NCBI GenBank assembly: GCA_037447655.1
Contig: JBBHKE010003042.1
Coordinates: forward strand, 1-64,000
DNA length: 64,000 bases
Reading direction: 5' to 3'
DNA from: Zygnema cylindricum
Lineage: Eukaryota; Streptophyta; Zygnematophyceae; Zygnematales; Zygnemataceae
Below are positions 1-10,730 of this stretch, piece by piece (positions within the stretch are counted from its first letter, which is position 1; each line of letters starts with the position of its first letter). Below the pieces are notes generated by a model. It ran no database searches. It worked only from the letters and a program-made list of their open reading frames with translations, and was not told the DNA's origin. A program made the position numbers and the translations under genes.

Positions 1-396
1 AAATGAATTAGTGCGCACAAATTCCGGACCGCACAAAATTATCGAAACAACATTCTTTTTGACGGCTAGGATTAAATTCGGGTATTTATCGAACGGCCGT
101 GGTAGGAGCCGAGATTGCGGATAGGGCGTTTTGGCGTTTTTCGGACGCCACCACTCTTGATGACACGTGGCGACATCGTACGGGTTCGCGGAATTTCTCG
201 GAGTAGAAGACAACAAATCCGGATGTGATAGATGTCACCTGTATGGCCCTGTCGTATAGTTGCCGTACAAAAAGTACACTGTCTCTCGTACTTTTGTGTA
301 CGGTACAGTCCTTTGATTGGCGCTGTACTTTAGTAGAAGGGGTTTTAGCGATGAGATATTTCTGGTAGGTAGTCGCCTTTGTGAGAGAGCACCTTG

Positions 397-405
397 TATA
401 AAAGG
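397..405 (+). promoter_or_regulatory. TATA box of the LTR promoter
   Basis: TATAAAAGG lies about 60 bp before the conserved GTGATTCTTTTTG block. The corresponding place in element B (near 6113-6128) reads TAACTTTAAAGG and has lost the TATA consensus, so this LTR keeps the better promoter. Function is inferred from motif and position only. Confidence 0.5.
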
Positions 406-467
406 CTAACTTTGGGTAGCCATAACAATCAATTTACTTGACCATTTTCAGTGATTCTTTTTGCTGC

Positions 468-483
468 GGACTTAACGGAGTCC
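468..483 (+). other. Conserved small inverted repeat in LTR (copy 1 of 4)
   Basis: GGACT and AGTCC flank a six-base loop just after GTGATTCTTTTTGCTGC. The same motif at the same place in the other LTRs is GACTC/GAGTC at 6191-6204 and 11436-11449, and GGACTC/GAGTCC at 63983-63998. Pairing is kept although bases differ, which suggests an RNA structure near the R region. Confidence 0.5.
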
Positions 484-773
484 AAACTACACAGCAATGT
501 AGTTGGTGAGAGTTTTTTTGTCTGCCAAGGTGGCTGCATTTCTAAGGGAAAGTCAAAGTGGGTGAATGTGTCCAAACCTCATATTATAACTTTGCATTCT
601 GTGGTGGAACTGAACACACAAAAAGTGTTATTTCACAGGGGTGAAGCTGTATTGGGGTTCTGACTGTCAAGGGGTCAGTCATTTGGGTTTATATCAAGTT
701 AAGAGTCAGTACTATCTAGATTAGCTTCTTTTGGATTTGCGATTTTTGTGGGCAATGGAGCACACAGAGTTTA

Positions 774-1006
774 AAGGTCACCTTGCCATTCCGTCATACT
801 TGGAAGAGCTAAGTGACTATTTACGATCACTTCAGGCTGCAGATCAGTTTGTCAAATTTATACTACATGACACCTTCAGTTACTATTTTACCTTTTTGTT
901 TTCATAGTAAAGGTTACCACTTTTAATATTATTTGCAATCATTTTTCATTGTCATTCTCTGTCTTTTGTATCTATATTTTTGTCCGTTACCATAACGTTT
1001 TATTCA
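774..1006 (+). repeat. 5' LTR of element A, right part
   Basis: Matches the split 3' LTR of A (5431-5462 joined to 11600-11839). Landmarks are AGGTCACCTTGCC, CAGGCTGCAGATCAG, TTTTACCTTTTTGTTTTCAT and CATTTTTCAT, ending near TATTCA. It ends eight bases before the primer-binding site. Confidence 0.7.
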
Positions 1007-1013
1007 ATAATAA

Positions 1014-1028
1014 GGTTATAGGCCTTTC
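1014..1028 (+). other. Primer-binding site of element A, half-tRNA type
   Basis: GGTTATAGGCCTTTC follows the LTR end. It resembles the complement of the anticodon stem-loop of plant initiator tRNA-Met (GGTTATGGGCCCACC) and not the usual 3'-terminal site TGGTATCAGAGC. This is the half-tRNA priming mode known from Drosophila copia and yeast Ty5. Element B has a similar site. Confidence 0.5.
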
Positions 1029-1039
1029 CGCGTTAGTTC

Positions 1040-1740
1040 TAACACCGTTGTCAAATTTAAGGGCACCGATTTCTACGATTGGAAATATCAGATTAACACC
1101 TCTTTAGGCATGAGAAACTTTGGTATGTTATTAACGAAAGCGAAGAGGAACCTTTCTATGCCGCCGCTAAATTCGCCTGGCTCATTTGCAATGAGGAGGC
1201 TCACTCTAGGCTATACTCACACTTGAACCCTCGCAACTTGATCTCATTCTTGATGCCACCTCGGCGCACGGTGCTTGGACACTTTTTTCCACAGCATATG
1301 AGAACAAATCTTGGTCGAACAAATTACTTCTTCGACGCCAGCTCAACACTGCTCTAAAAAATCTTGTAGAATCTATTAAACTCTACGTCAACTCTATCAA
1401 ATTTATTGATGTGCGCCTCATAACTGTTAGAGTTGTTGTCTTTGATTAAGGCATATTTTTTGCAATCTTCGGGGGTCTTTTGACGTCCTATTCAGCTTTA
1501 TTTCCTCAATCGACAACTCTTCTACGGTTTTCACCATCCCATCCTTAACAGGTGGTTTGGTTCACGAGGAAACGAAACACAATTTTTCCCCAATTCTTGG
1601 AGCGGCCCTGGCCACATTTCCTTCTTCTAGTCGCAACACCAAAAATCCTCGTGCCGTTATCCTCGTGCACCGGATCACGTCATTGATGTATGCCCGATCC
1701 TCAAGCAAAAACAAGATCGTCAAGGAAATTATGGTCTGAC
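1040..1740 (+). pseudogene. Element A gag remnant
   Basis: A copia gag-like start (VKFKGTDFYDWKYQI in the +1045 region) follows the primer site, then short stretches resembling a gag core broken by stops and frameshifts. No intact zinc knuckle was found. It is recognised by position and by the F-x-G-x-x-F/Y-x-x-W pattern. It cannot make a full Gag. Confidence 0.45.
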
Positions 1741-2439
1741 GAGGACAAAATACAGGGTGGATATTTATTCTGGTAAGGCATCAGCGGCTAAAGTTATTCA
1801 ACCACCAGTCAACGCCACTTATGCGCCGACAAATCCCTTCGTCCAATCTCCCTTATATGGTCAGCAACACATTGCCAACTATTTTCCGTTACCTCCCACT
1901 CCGTACCTTTAGTACGTCTATAGTCAACATACACCAAATATGGAGTTACCAAATCCCACTCCTACTAATCCGTACGTTCATCCGTCCTCTGAATTTTGAT
2001 ATGCATTACAAACAGCATCTCCACTCGATTCTACAAAATCTGCCGACTCATAGATAGTCAATTCCGGTGCAACTCACCATCTCTCCCATCGCTCGAATTG
2101 ATTAACCACCATTTCTCCTCTGTGTCCACTAATGATGATCCTCTTGGGTTACAACGCCGCTGTTACAGCAACTCCCTTTAGCCAAATCCGCACGCCCACT
2201 AATTTTGATCCACACCTTTCAATCACACTATCTCATGTCCTCTTCGTAGCTGGTCGTAAAAGCATCTAGTTTTCGTCGGTGCAGCCCTTCATCAAGAGGC
2301 TACAGTTGTATTATCCCAAACCAACGTGAAGTTTTTTTCTACTAGTGATCGTACAGTTGCCTTTGGTGTCAAGACCGGATTAATCTACATTCTATGCCAT
2401 TTCTCCAACATTAAATCAGCCAACATTGCTACTCCTCTG

Positions 2440-3215
2440 TTATCATCAACTCTATCTAAGTGGCATCTCGGATACGGCCACCTCTCACAATCTGGCCTCC
2501 ACCAACTTAAGAACGGTATTGTCACCGGCTTGGAACCATTCACTAAGAAAAAGTTAGTTTTTTGTTATGGCTTCATTGAGGGAAAATTATCCAAACCCTC
2601 ATTTCCCTCTAGTACTTCAAAAATCTCCACTCCACTCCAATTAGTTCATTTTGCCCTCCGTGGTCCCATCTCTACCCCTAGTCCAACTCGCGCTCTCTAT
2701 TTTGTCACCTTCATCGATGACGCCACTCGATACACTTTCCTTTATCCCCTCCGCCGTAAATCCGAAACTTTTCAAAAATTTACTGAGTATAAAGCCCTCG
2801 TTGAAAATTCATTATACAGTCGTATTAATCCCTTCGTTCAAATAACGGAGGTGAATACTTCTCCAACAAATTTTCCTCTTTTCGTACGACTATCGGAAAT
2901 ACTCACCAATCAACAACCCTTTGTACTCCTCAACAAAATGAGGTTTCATAACGTTATAATCGAACTCTCCTCGACATGGCACGTTCCATGTTGCATTACG
3001 CCGGTCTACCCACCACATTTTGGGCAAAATCTGTCTCAACGGCAAATTATATGCGAAATCGTTGTCCAACTTCTGTACTCCGTGTTACTGCGTACAAATC
3101 CTGGTACGCCACCAAACCAGATGTCTGGCACCTTCGTATATTTGGTTGTGATACATGGATTAAAAATTTGGCACCATAAAAAAAATGGCAAAGTCGCGCA
3201 AAAAATGGCGTTTTA
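2440..3215 (+). pseudogene. Element A integrase remnant
   Basis: The pre-integrase zinc region begins at KWHLGYGHLSQSGLHQL, but the later Cys pair is damaged (FCYGF where CxxC is expected). The integrase core follows with the copia pattern FVTFIDDATRYTFLYPL near 2702. A further in-family segment (ARSMLHYAGLPTTFWAKSV) is in another frame at 2976-3179. Frameshifts separate the pieces. It would have joined element cDNA to host DNA; it is now inactive. Confidence 0.7.
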
Positions 3216-3749
3216 GTCAGCTACAGCACTGAATCCAAGGCATACCGCATCTGGTTAACGAAGGAACGTTTGGTCGTCCTCAATTGTGACGTCACCTTTA
3301 ACAAAACGCCACTTCTTCTAAAACTTCATGATGTCATTATTACAATGCCTCCTCCCACATCTCTTCCCTCCCCACATTTCTCCCCCATTGCCTCCGCCTC
3401 ATCCGATCCAATTTCGGTCATCCTCTCTTTAACCTATCACAAGCTACTTTCCTTGCCTCTATCCACCCTCACATGATCCCAATCAGGTTTGCTTCGTTAT
3501 TCCACACCATCTCCTCTTACTCGTACAAATTTTGACCCCTACTATCTCTCTCCAATACCTCCAGCCGAAACCCCAAACAAAATTCCTCAATCCGCACCTG
3601 CCCCTCGAAGTAGTGACCACCTCTAAGCGTAGAATCTCAGCCATGGCGCTGCAAACTCTGCCACCATTTGTACAATTACAGTTACTCTTACATTCTCTGT
3701 TGCCATGGCTCGCCCTCAAGCCGTTGAATGGAAGGTTGCCACAGACTCA

Positions 3750-5245
3750 GAATTTGCATCCCTCCTCCGAAATGGCACCTAGAGACTTACCTCACTTCCC
3801 CTGGGTAGAAAAGTCATTGGCTCCAAGTGGGTTTTCAGAGTGAAAACTAAATCTGACGGCACGTTCGACAGATTTAAAGCTTGCTTTGTAGCTAAGGGTT
3901 ATCTTCAAAAGCAGGGGGTCGACTTCACCAAATCTTACGTCCCAGTTGCGAAATTCACATCCATTCGAATCCTCCTCTCCCTTGCAGCTGCACATGACTA
4001 GCACGTCCAACACATGGACTTTCAGACTGCCTTTCTCTACGGCTCTCTCACCAAAAAAATCTTCCTCCAACAACCGGAAGGATAAGAATCTCCGAGTTCC
4101 GAACATCTGGTATGTCGTCTCCTTAAATCTCTCTATATCCTTAAGCATGCTCCTAGGGTTTGGAACAAGCACCTGGAGGCAATCCTCTTCTGTCAAAGCT
4201 TCTCCAAACTAGATGCAGACTTTGGTCTCTTTATTCGGGGAGCATCCGACAAGCTTGTCCTTCTTCTCATATATGTCGATGATCTCCTTCTTGCTCGCCC
4301 CTCTCTTTCCCTCATCCATCTTGTCAAGGCAATGGGACAGACTAAAGGGGAGTGGAATATTGTCTAGGAGTCTTTCTAGTCAGGATCGTCTTAGTTGGAC
4401 CCTTTATCTGTCCCTATAAAAGTATATAGGAGAGGTTCTAGCTAGATTTTCCATGGTGGATTGCACTCCTATCTCTACCCCTCTAGATCCAAATGTTAAG
4501 CTCTTCAAAAACTCTGGTGGGCCTATCCCCAAAGATATACATGAACTCTACCGGTCTATTGTAGGCACTCTAATGTATGTGGTGAATGGAACCCGACCAG
4601 GCATTGGTCTTGCTGTTCGCCAACTCAGCCAGTTTTTGTCGAATCCCACCTTTGACTATCTGCTTGAAGCAAAAAGGGTCCTCCGATATCTTCAGGGAAC
4701 AAAGACTTTAAGCTCACTTTCAGCGGCTTGTCTCCTTCAGCTCTCGTCGGCCACTGTGACGCCGATTGGGGGAGAGACGTGGATTCCTGTCATAACACCA
4801 CCGGCGTATGTTTCTCACTTGGAAGTGCCTTTATCTCTTGGGCCTTGAAGAAGCAACCCATTGTTGCCCTCTTCTCTATTAGGCTAAGTACATAACTGCA
4901 ACTCATGCCACCAAGGAGGCACATGTCTGCGACTCATACCACCAAGGAGGCCCTCTAGCTTTGCTCCCTCCTCCTCAATATGCAGTTCTGTCCCTCTTTT
5001 GCCACCATTATCTTTTGTGACTCTTAAAGGGCCCTTACTCTAATGAATAATCCAATTCACCACCGTAGGACAAAGCACATTGACATTCAATATCACTTTA
5101 CCAGAGACGCGATTTCTACAAGCACTATTATCTTCCACCAATGTCCCACCAATCTTCAAATGGCGAACTTTTTGACCAAAGCTTTTCCCGGCCTCAATTT
5201 GAGTCTCATCGCTCCTCAGTCAGCCTCCATTTCTAGCAAAGCGGT
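3750..5245 (+). pseudogene. Element A reverse transcriptase and RNase H remnant
   Basis: RT motifs in order are WVFRVKTKSDGTFDRFKACF (3829), a TAG where the family has Trp (HD-stop-HVQHMDFQTAF, near 3999), and the catalytic LLIYVDDLLLA near 4263-4296. The stretch at 4453-4700 matches the RT/RNase H connection (STPLDPNVK, YRSIVGTLMYV, LEAKRVLRYLQGT). RNase H is fragmentary (near 4750-4870), and the C-terminal TKHIDIQYHF segment is at 5067. YVDD is intact, but stops and frameshifts prevent a full product. Confidence 0.75.
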
Positions 5246-5248
5246 GGG

Positions 5249-5462
5249 TGTTGGAATTGTGAATTCTTCTTAAATCACCTTTGGTACAAACTTAGTTTTA
5301 AATGACTTAGTACTAGATAACGCACTTTAGTTTTTTGATTATCGTCAGTTACTCTTTGTATCTATGTCCTATATATAGTTAGATTTAGATATTTGCATTA
5401 GATGTAGATCTTTTCTCTTTTTCTTACGAAAGGTCACCTTGCCCTTTTGTCATACTTGGAAG
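5249..5462 (+). repeat. 3' LTR of element A, left part
   Basis: Starts TGTTGGAATTGTG after a polypurine-like tract (AAAGCGGTGGG, 5238-5248). It is interrupted at 5462 by element B, and the last five bases GGAAG (5458-5462) are the target duplication. It continues at 11600. Confidence 0.7.
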
Positions 5463-6349
5463 TGTTGAAAATAGGTAATTAATGGTTCACTTGTCTATTT
5501 TAGTTATACTTTAAAGAGAGAGAGTGAGGATCAAAGGCACGCCATGGTTGTCACCATATTTAGAAAGTTGCAGATTTCGAAGTAGAGGATATTTTGCTAA
5601 AATGTTGCTTACATCTAGATTTGAACCTCCGAACTCTAGATTCTACATAGCCGGGCGCCTTAACCATTAAGGAGCTACAAAACGATACACATTACGAATT
5701 TCAAAGATATATAAATATTAACGCAACGGTTAATTAACACCAAATTAACGAAGAGGAATAATTCATGCACGTACGCGAATCTGAACAGTGTAAAATATGT
5801 TTTGATCGGACGGCCAACATTATAGCCGCCACCCAAAGTGAGCTTCCGGCGGCATTCGGAGATTGTGTCACGTGGTGCCACGTCGCGCCACATTATTTGA
5901 TAACGGAGAAGATGGGAGGAGGAACCATGGCTCCCGATTTGAGAGGTGCCACCTTGTACACCATATCGTACAATGGGCGTACAATAAGTACATCGCCTAT
6001 TGTACCTTTTTGTACTATATAGTGTTCTTATTGGACTAGGGTTTTGTAGTAGGTAGTCGTGTGTAGGCAGACCAAGACTTAGTGATCTTTAGGTACCTTT
6101 CTCTAAGAGAGCTTGTAACTTTAAAGGTCATCTTTGACCAGCCATAACTTACTGCTCAGGGGAGCAAATTCAGTGATTCTTTTTGCGTTTGACTCAAGGG
6201 AGTCTTGTCCTCACAAGGGTGAGGGTGGTCAAAATATTTGTGTGCCTGGGCGGCACTTATTCAGTGGGAAAGTTGAAGGGGAAAATATTATCCTAGAGGC
6301 TTTACATAGGTTGCTTATTCTGTGGGTCAATGGAGACCACAGAATTTCA
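5463..6349 (+). repeat. 5' LTR of element B
   Basis: 887 bp, TGTTGAAA to AATTTCA. It matches 10714-11594 in order throughout, for example the AGAGAGAG block, the GGTAGTCGTG block, GTTTGACTCAAGGGAGTCTT and TGTGGGTCAATGGAGACCAC. A reverse-oriented tRNA-like segment lies at 5612-5680. Confidence 0.85.
5612..5680 (-). other. tRNA-like segment inside 5' LTR
   Basis: Read on the minus strand it has an A-box-like TAGCTCCTTAATGGTTAAGG (5658-5677), a middle region of tRNA-like length, and a B-box-like AGGTTCAAATCT (5617-5628). Spacing fits a tRNA or a pol III promoter. The arms do not fold cleanly, so it is a tRNA-derived relic and not a working tRNA gene. The equivalent segment lies in the 3' LTR. 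Confidence 0.45.
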
Positions 6350-7450
6350 GATTATCGGCCCATCCTCTACGGTTCCCATATTTGATGGATCACACTTTTT
6401 ATATTGGGAAATGATGATGGAGGAAGAACTATTTGAGAGTCATCTATGGGGCATGTAGTCTAGACATATTCGATGCCCACCTCCAGCTGGGTTTGGAGGG
6501 ACACGTTTTTCTGGCACCTCCGTCACTACAGTAGCCAAAACAGCTGCCACCATCACCGAGGATGAAGATGAGGAAGGAGAGGAGATTCTCATGAAAGGAT
6601 AACAGGAAGGAGTTAGAACTCAAGTGACACCATTGCCGAAGGCTATACCGGTAGCAGCACCACCAGGAGTGGTGACAAGGGTTCAAACTGACAAATCAGA
6701 GTATGAAAAGTGGAACTAAAAAGACAAAGTTGCTAAGCTCTTAATTCTTAAAGGGCATTTCCATTCCCCTTATGCAAGTCAAATCTTCATCCCAAATTTG
6801 GATATCACTAGTTAACAAATATAGGAGTGGCAGAAAATAAAATTGCAGCTTATACTTATAAGGGAGGAAGCATGAATAACTATTTCAATGATTTAGGAGC
6901 ATTATTTGGAGAGCTAGAGAGTCCAGATACTCATTGTCTGAGAGACAAAGAGTGAACACATTAATGATGAAACTACCTAAAAAAAATGAGAATATCATTA
7001 ACCGATTGTATGACATAAGAGATAGCAATTGGAATTGGGATGACACAGTGGGAATGATTTTCGTGAAAGAAAGCACCATAGAGCTTAGGAGAGGGAGTCC
7101 AAATGTTCAAGCATTGTTTGCAAGGAGCTGATTGGCGGAAGCGTGATAAGGAGAGAGGGAAAGATCCCTATCGAAAATTTGGTGGAAGAGGACAAGAAAG
7201 TAGCAGATTTGATATATATGGGAGAGGAACTTCTGGAGGAGGATTATATCACTTCTGCAATAAACCAGGACACTATATGGCAAAGTGTGTCAAACTTGCA
7301 AATATTAGACTGAAAGATGGACAAGGAACCTCAAAAGATGAAGGAAAGAAAAAGGTTTTCCTAACTCAAGTTCATGATGAGGAATACGACGAAGAAACCG
7401 AACCGGAAGAGGAGCTTGAGGAGCTTCTTCTTAATTCGAAAAAACACTAA
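6331..7450 (+). pseudogene. Element B gag remnant
   Basis: An open frame from an ATG inside the LTR end (METTEFQIIGPSS) runs into VPIFDGSHFLYWEMMMEE, a copia gag start, then breaks. Later pieces include NRLYDIRDSNWNWDD near 7000 and a zinc knuckle near 7243 reading LYHFCNKPGHYMAKC. The first Cys of the CX2CX4HX4C knuckle is replaced by Tyr (codon TAT), consistent with a G-to-A change. A Glu-rich tail follows. Frames shift at least twice. Confidence 0.65.
6350..6365 (+). other. Primer-binding site of element B, half-tRNA type
   Basis: GATTATCGGCCCATCC starts right after the LTR. It resembles GGTTATGGGCCCACC, the complement of the anticodon arm of initiator tRNA-Met, with a few changes. It does not resemble the 3'-end site TGGTATCAGAGC used by the chromovirus at 30254. 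Confidence 0.5.
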
Positions 7451-7454
7451 AAAG

Positions 7455-8750
7455 CATGTCGACATTCCACAGAGACAGAAGTGTGCTTTCGGAGGTAAGA
7501 GGGATCCACCCGAGGATGGGTGGATCATAAACTCAGGGGCCTCAATGCATATGTGCAAAGATAAGAGGTGGTTCACTAAACTGAGAAAGATCCCAACAGT
7601 TGAGATAGAGTACGGAGATGGTAGAGTAAAAACCACAAATCTGGTTGGAACTGTTGACTTGAAGGTTCTAGTTGATGGAAAAGCCTCAATTGTAACACTC
7701 TCACACGTTCTTTCCATTCCACAGCTTAGCAAGAACTTAGTCTCAACAGCATGATGAAAAAGAGTTTGAAACAAGAACTAGGAAAGGAATCTTCACAGCA
7801 AGCTTTGATAATGAGGTTTATTTCATAGCTGAGAAGGGCAGTCAAGGAATGTTCACAATTGTTCTTTGCGATGAAAAGAGTGTTCTCTACTCGTGTGCAA
7901 GTGAGATGATGCTTTGGCATAAAAGGTTGGGGCATGTGCATCTAGATAGATTAAAGAAAATGAAGAAAAAGGGAATAGTGGAGGGTATTACTTTTGAGGA
8001 TGATGAGACCTTTGATGATTGTAGTGGATGTGCCCAAGGGAAGATTCATTGACTTCCATTTCCAAAGGCAACCACATTTAGGAGAGAGAAAGTATTAGAT
8101 CTAGTTCACACTTCCCGCTAGGTATGCTTCACATGGCGGAAAGAGATGGATGTTAACCATCACAGATGATTGGTCTAGATACACAAAGGTATACTTTCTC
8201 AGACATAAGTCAGAGGTATTGAGATGTTTTAAAGAGTATAAATTATAGAGTGAAAAACTACATGAAACCTCAATAAAAGACATAAGAAGTGATAATGGGA
8301 AAGAATACACCTCAAGGGAATTTGAAGAATATCTTAAAGAAGAAGGATTTCATCATGAGAAAATTGTTCCCCATAATCGGGAACAAAATGGAGTAGAAGA
8401 AAGAGTGAATAGAATTTTAGGAGATATGCCAGAAGTATGTTAACTGATAAGAGGATAGGGCTACAGTTTTGGGCTGAGTCTATGAACTATGCTAATTTCA
8501 TCAAAAATTGAGTCCTAACTTTAGCAAATAAGGAGGAAACTTCGTATGAGAGGAGGACAGGAAGAAAGCCTGATTTGTCTAGTTTGAGGGTGTTCGGAAG
8601 TCAAATCTACAGTTTGGATTTTGATATTCCTAAATGGATTGTAGAGGGGAGAGGGAAACCAAGATATCTTGTAGGATATGATGAGAGCACAAAAAGATAC
8701 CGAGTGTGTGACTTGAAAAAGAGAGATATAATTTTGGTATAACACATAGT
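7455..8750 (+). pseudogene. Element B protease and integrase remnant
   Basis: The protease begins GWIINSGASMHMC near 7521. The catalytic DSG triad reads NSG (codon AAC), which would abolish activity. The pre-integrase zinc domain at 7907-8045 is well kept (MLWHKRLGHVHLDRLKKM, then CSGCAQGK). The first half of the integrase core carries several stops (8050-8260); the second half reads DIRSDNGKEYTSREFEEYL near 8279 and HNREQNGVEERVNR near 8370. The C-terminal part (LSSLRVFGSQIYSLDF region, 8575 onward) is recognisable. Confidence 0.75.
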
Positions 8751-9024
8751 GGTGATGAATGAAGAGAAGTCCATTGATCCATTCAAACATAATAAGGAAG
8801 TCAAAATCGGATTTGAAACGGATCAATTTTCTGACTTTGACTTTGAAAATGAAGAGAATGAAGATGGAGAAAAGGAAAAATCTGCAGATCTACCAAATGA
8901 GAAGGAGGAAAGGACAACATCCGAAGTAACGCCACAACACGAAGTGGAAACCGATGAGGAACTTGATGAGACACCAGAATCGGAAGATAATGGAGTTGAA
9001 AATCTTCCTAAATAAAACCCAAGG

Positions 9025-10730
9025 ATGCCTTCCATACTAGCGTCCGATTTTGAATGGGGAAGAAGAAGTAGTAAACGACTTCAAGAAAGACAAGTAAATA
9101 ACCAACTCACAAAGATGTCTCACCCCGATGAACCTCAGATATACTTAAAGGCCATAAACACCTCAGAAAGTAGCCGGTGGATCACTGCTATAAATGAACA
9201 AATGGCCTCCATCATAGAAGCCAATACATGGGAGTTGGTAGATTGCCCACCGAACCAAAAACCGATTTGATTTAAGTGGGTTTTTTAACTTAAATTAAAA
9301 CCAAACAATACCATTGAGAGGTACAAAGCTAGGTTGGTTGCAAATGGTTATACTCAAAAGGGGGGGGTAGACTATGAAGAAACCTTTGCACCATAGTCAG
9401 ATTTCCTTTTGTTTGAAAAGCCTTTTTGCATGGAGAATTGGAAGAAGAAATTTACATGAGGCAACCGGAAGGATTCGTGGAAACTGGGGAACAAAGCAAG
9501 GTATGCAAACTGATAAAATCACTTTATGGGCTTAAACAAGCCCCGCGACAATGGAATATAACGCTAGACAAATTTCTGATCGGTTTGGGGTATATCAAAA
9601 TTAGTTTAAATCACTCCATATATTTATTTGAGGATGAGAATGAAGTGATATTTATTGCTATTTATGTGGATGAGTTGTTGGTCTTAAGTAAATCGTTAGA
9701 TAAGATTAACAAACTAAAACGGGATCTTAAAATCCGTTTTGATATGAAAGATCTTCGCGAAGCAAAGTACATTTTGGGAATTCAGATAGAGAGAGATAGA
9801 TGGAATAGGATTATAAAACTCACTCAGAAAGAACCAATCGGTAATATGTTAGAAAAATTCAGATAGAAAAAGCAAACTGATGTACTACTCCCATGGATCT
9901 GAAAAAAGTGTTTGAGGAGAGTGAAAAGAGAGGAATATTGATCATTAATGATGAGATGGATGAGATACAAAAGAAATTTATGGAAAATATCCCTTATCGG
10001 CAGATTGTAGGAAGTTTAATCTATTTTATGAACTGTACCCGTTCGAATAAAGCTGCAGCTGTAGGGGTCTTTAGTAGAAGTCTAAATAAACCAAGAAAGA
10101 GAGACTGGAGGCTGCCAAAAGGGTGATGGGGTATCTGGTGGAGACAAGGGAATTTTGGTTGCATTTGGGAGGGGAGCACACTGACATCACCACCTGGAGT
10201 GATGCCAATTATGGAGATGTGCCTTTAAGGAGGTGTACGACTGGATATGTGTTGCAAATTGGATCCAGTGCATGTTGTTGGAGTACCAAGCAACAAAAAG
10301 TAGTTGCTCGGTCCACTATGGAGGCTGAATACATGGCTTCCTGTGCTGCCACTAAAAAATTAATATGGGTTAAATCTCTTCTTGAAGAGCTTGGTTCATG
10401 AAGTGTGGAACTCAAAATGTTTTTTGTGATATTCAAGGAATGTTTTTTTTGATATTCAAGCTGATATCTCTATTGCAGCTAATCTGAAACATCACTTCAA
10501 AGCTAAGCATGTGGATATTAGACTAAGCTTTGTCAAAGAGAAGGTTGAAAATAAAATTATTAAACTGGTTCATATAACTGATAGAGAAATGATTGCAGAT
10601 ATGATGACAAAACCAGTGCCTTCCCCTAAGTTGATTTATTGTATGGATCACGCAGGTATAGTACTGTTGAAATTTATGTATTTTCTAGGTCTATATTGGA
10701 AAAATAAAAAGAGTGTTGAAAAAATGTAAT
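9025..10730 (+). pseudogene. Element B reverse transcriptase and RNase H remnant
   Basis: RT starts near 9160 (SSRWITAINEQMASIIEANT). It is broken near 9270-9420, then reads MRQPEGFVETGEQSKVCKL and SLYGLKQAPRQW. The catalytic box is IYVDELLVLSK near 9661, so YVDD has become YVDE. The connection is at 9893-10126. RNase H at 10123-10401 keeps TWSDANYGD and STMEAEYMA. The C-terminal tail ending MIADMMTKPVPS is at 10511-10729. An upstream acidic linker is at 8749-9015. Confidence 0.8.

Larger units (their letters stand above)
1..773 (+). mobile_element. copia-type LTR, 3' portion, inserted into the 5' LTR of element A
   Basis: This is the right-hand part of an LTR related to those of element B at 5463-6349 and 10714-11594. 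Shared landmarks in order are a GTAGGTAGTCG block, AGAGAGC, a CCATAAC block, GTGATTCTTTTTGC, a small inverted repeat, and a terminal segment GGGCAATGGAGCACACAGAG that matches the LTR end of element B. It stops at about 773, where element A LTR sequence begins (AAGGTCACCTTGCC). The intact version of that site survives at 5431-5462, so this LTR was inserted into A, with AAGGT the likely duplication. The rest of the element lies left of the window, or this is a solo LTR. Identity is visibly lower than between the two LTRs of B, so it is a related family or an older copy. Confidence 0.7.
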
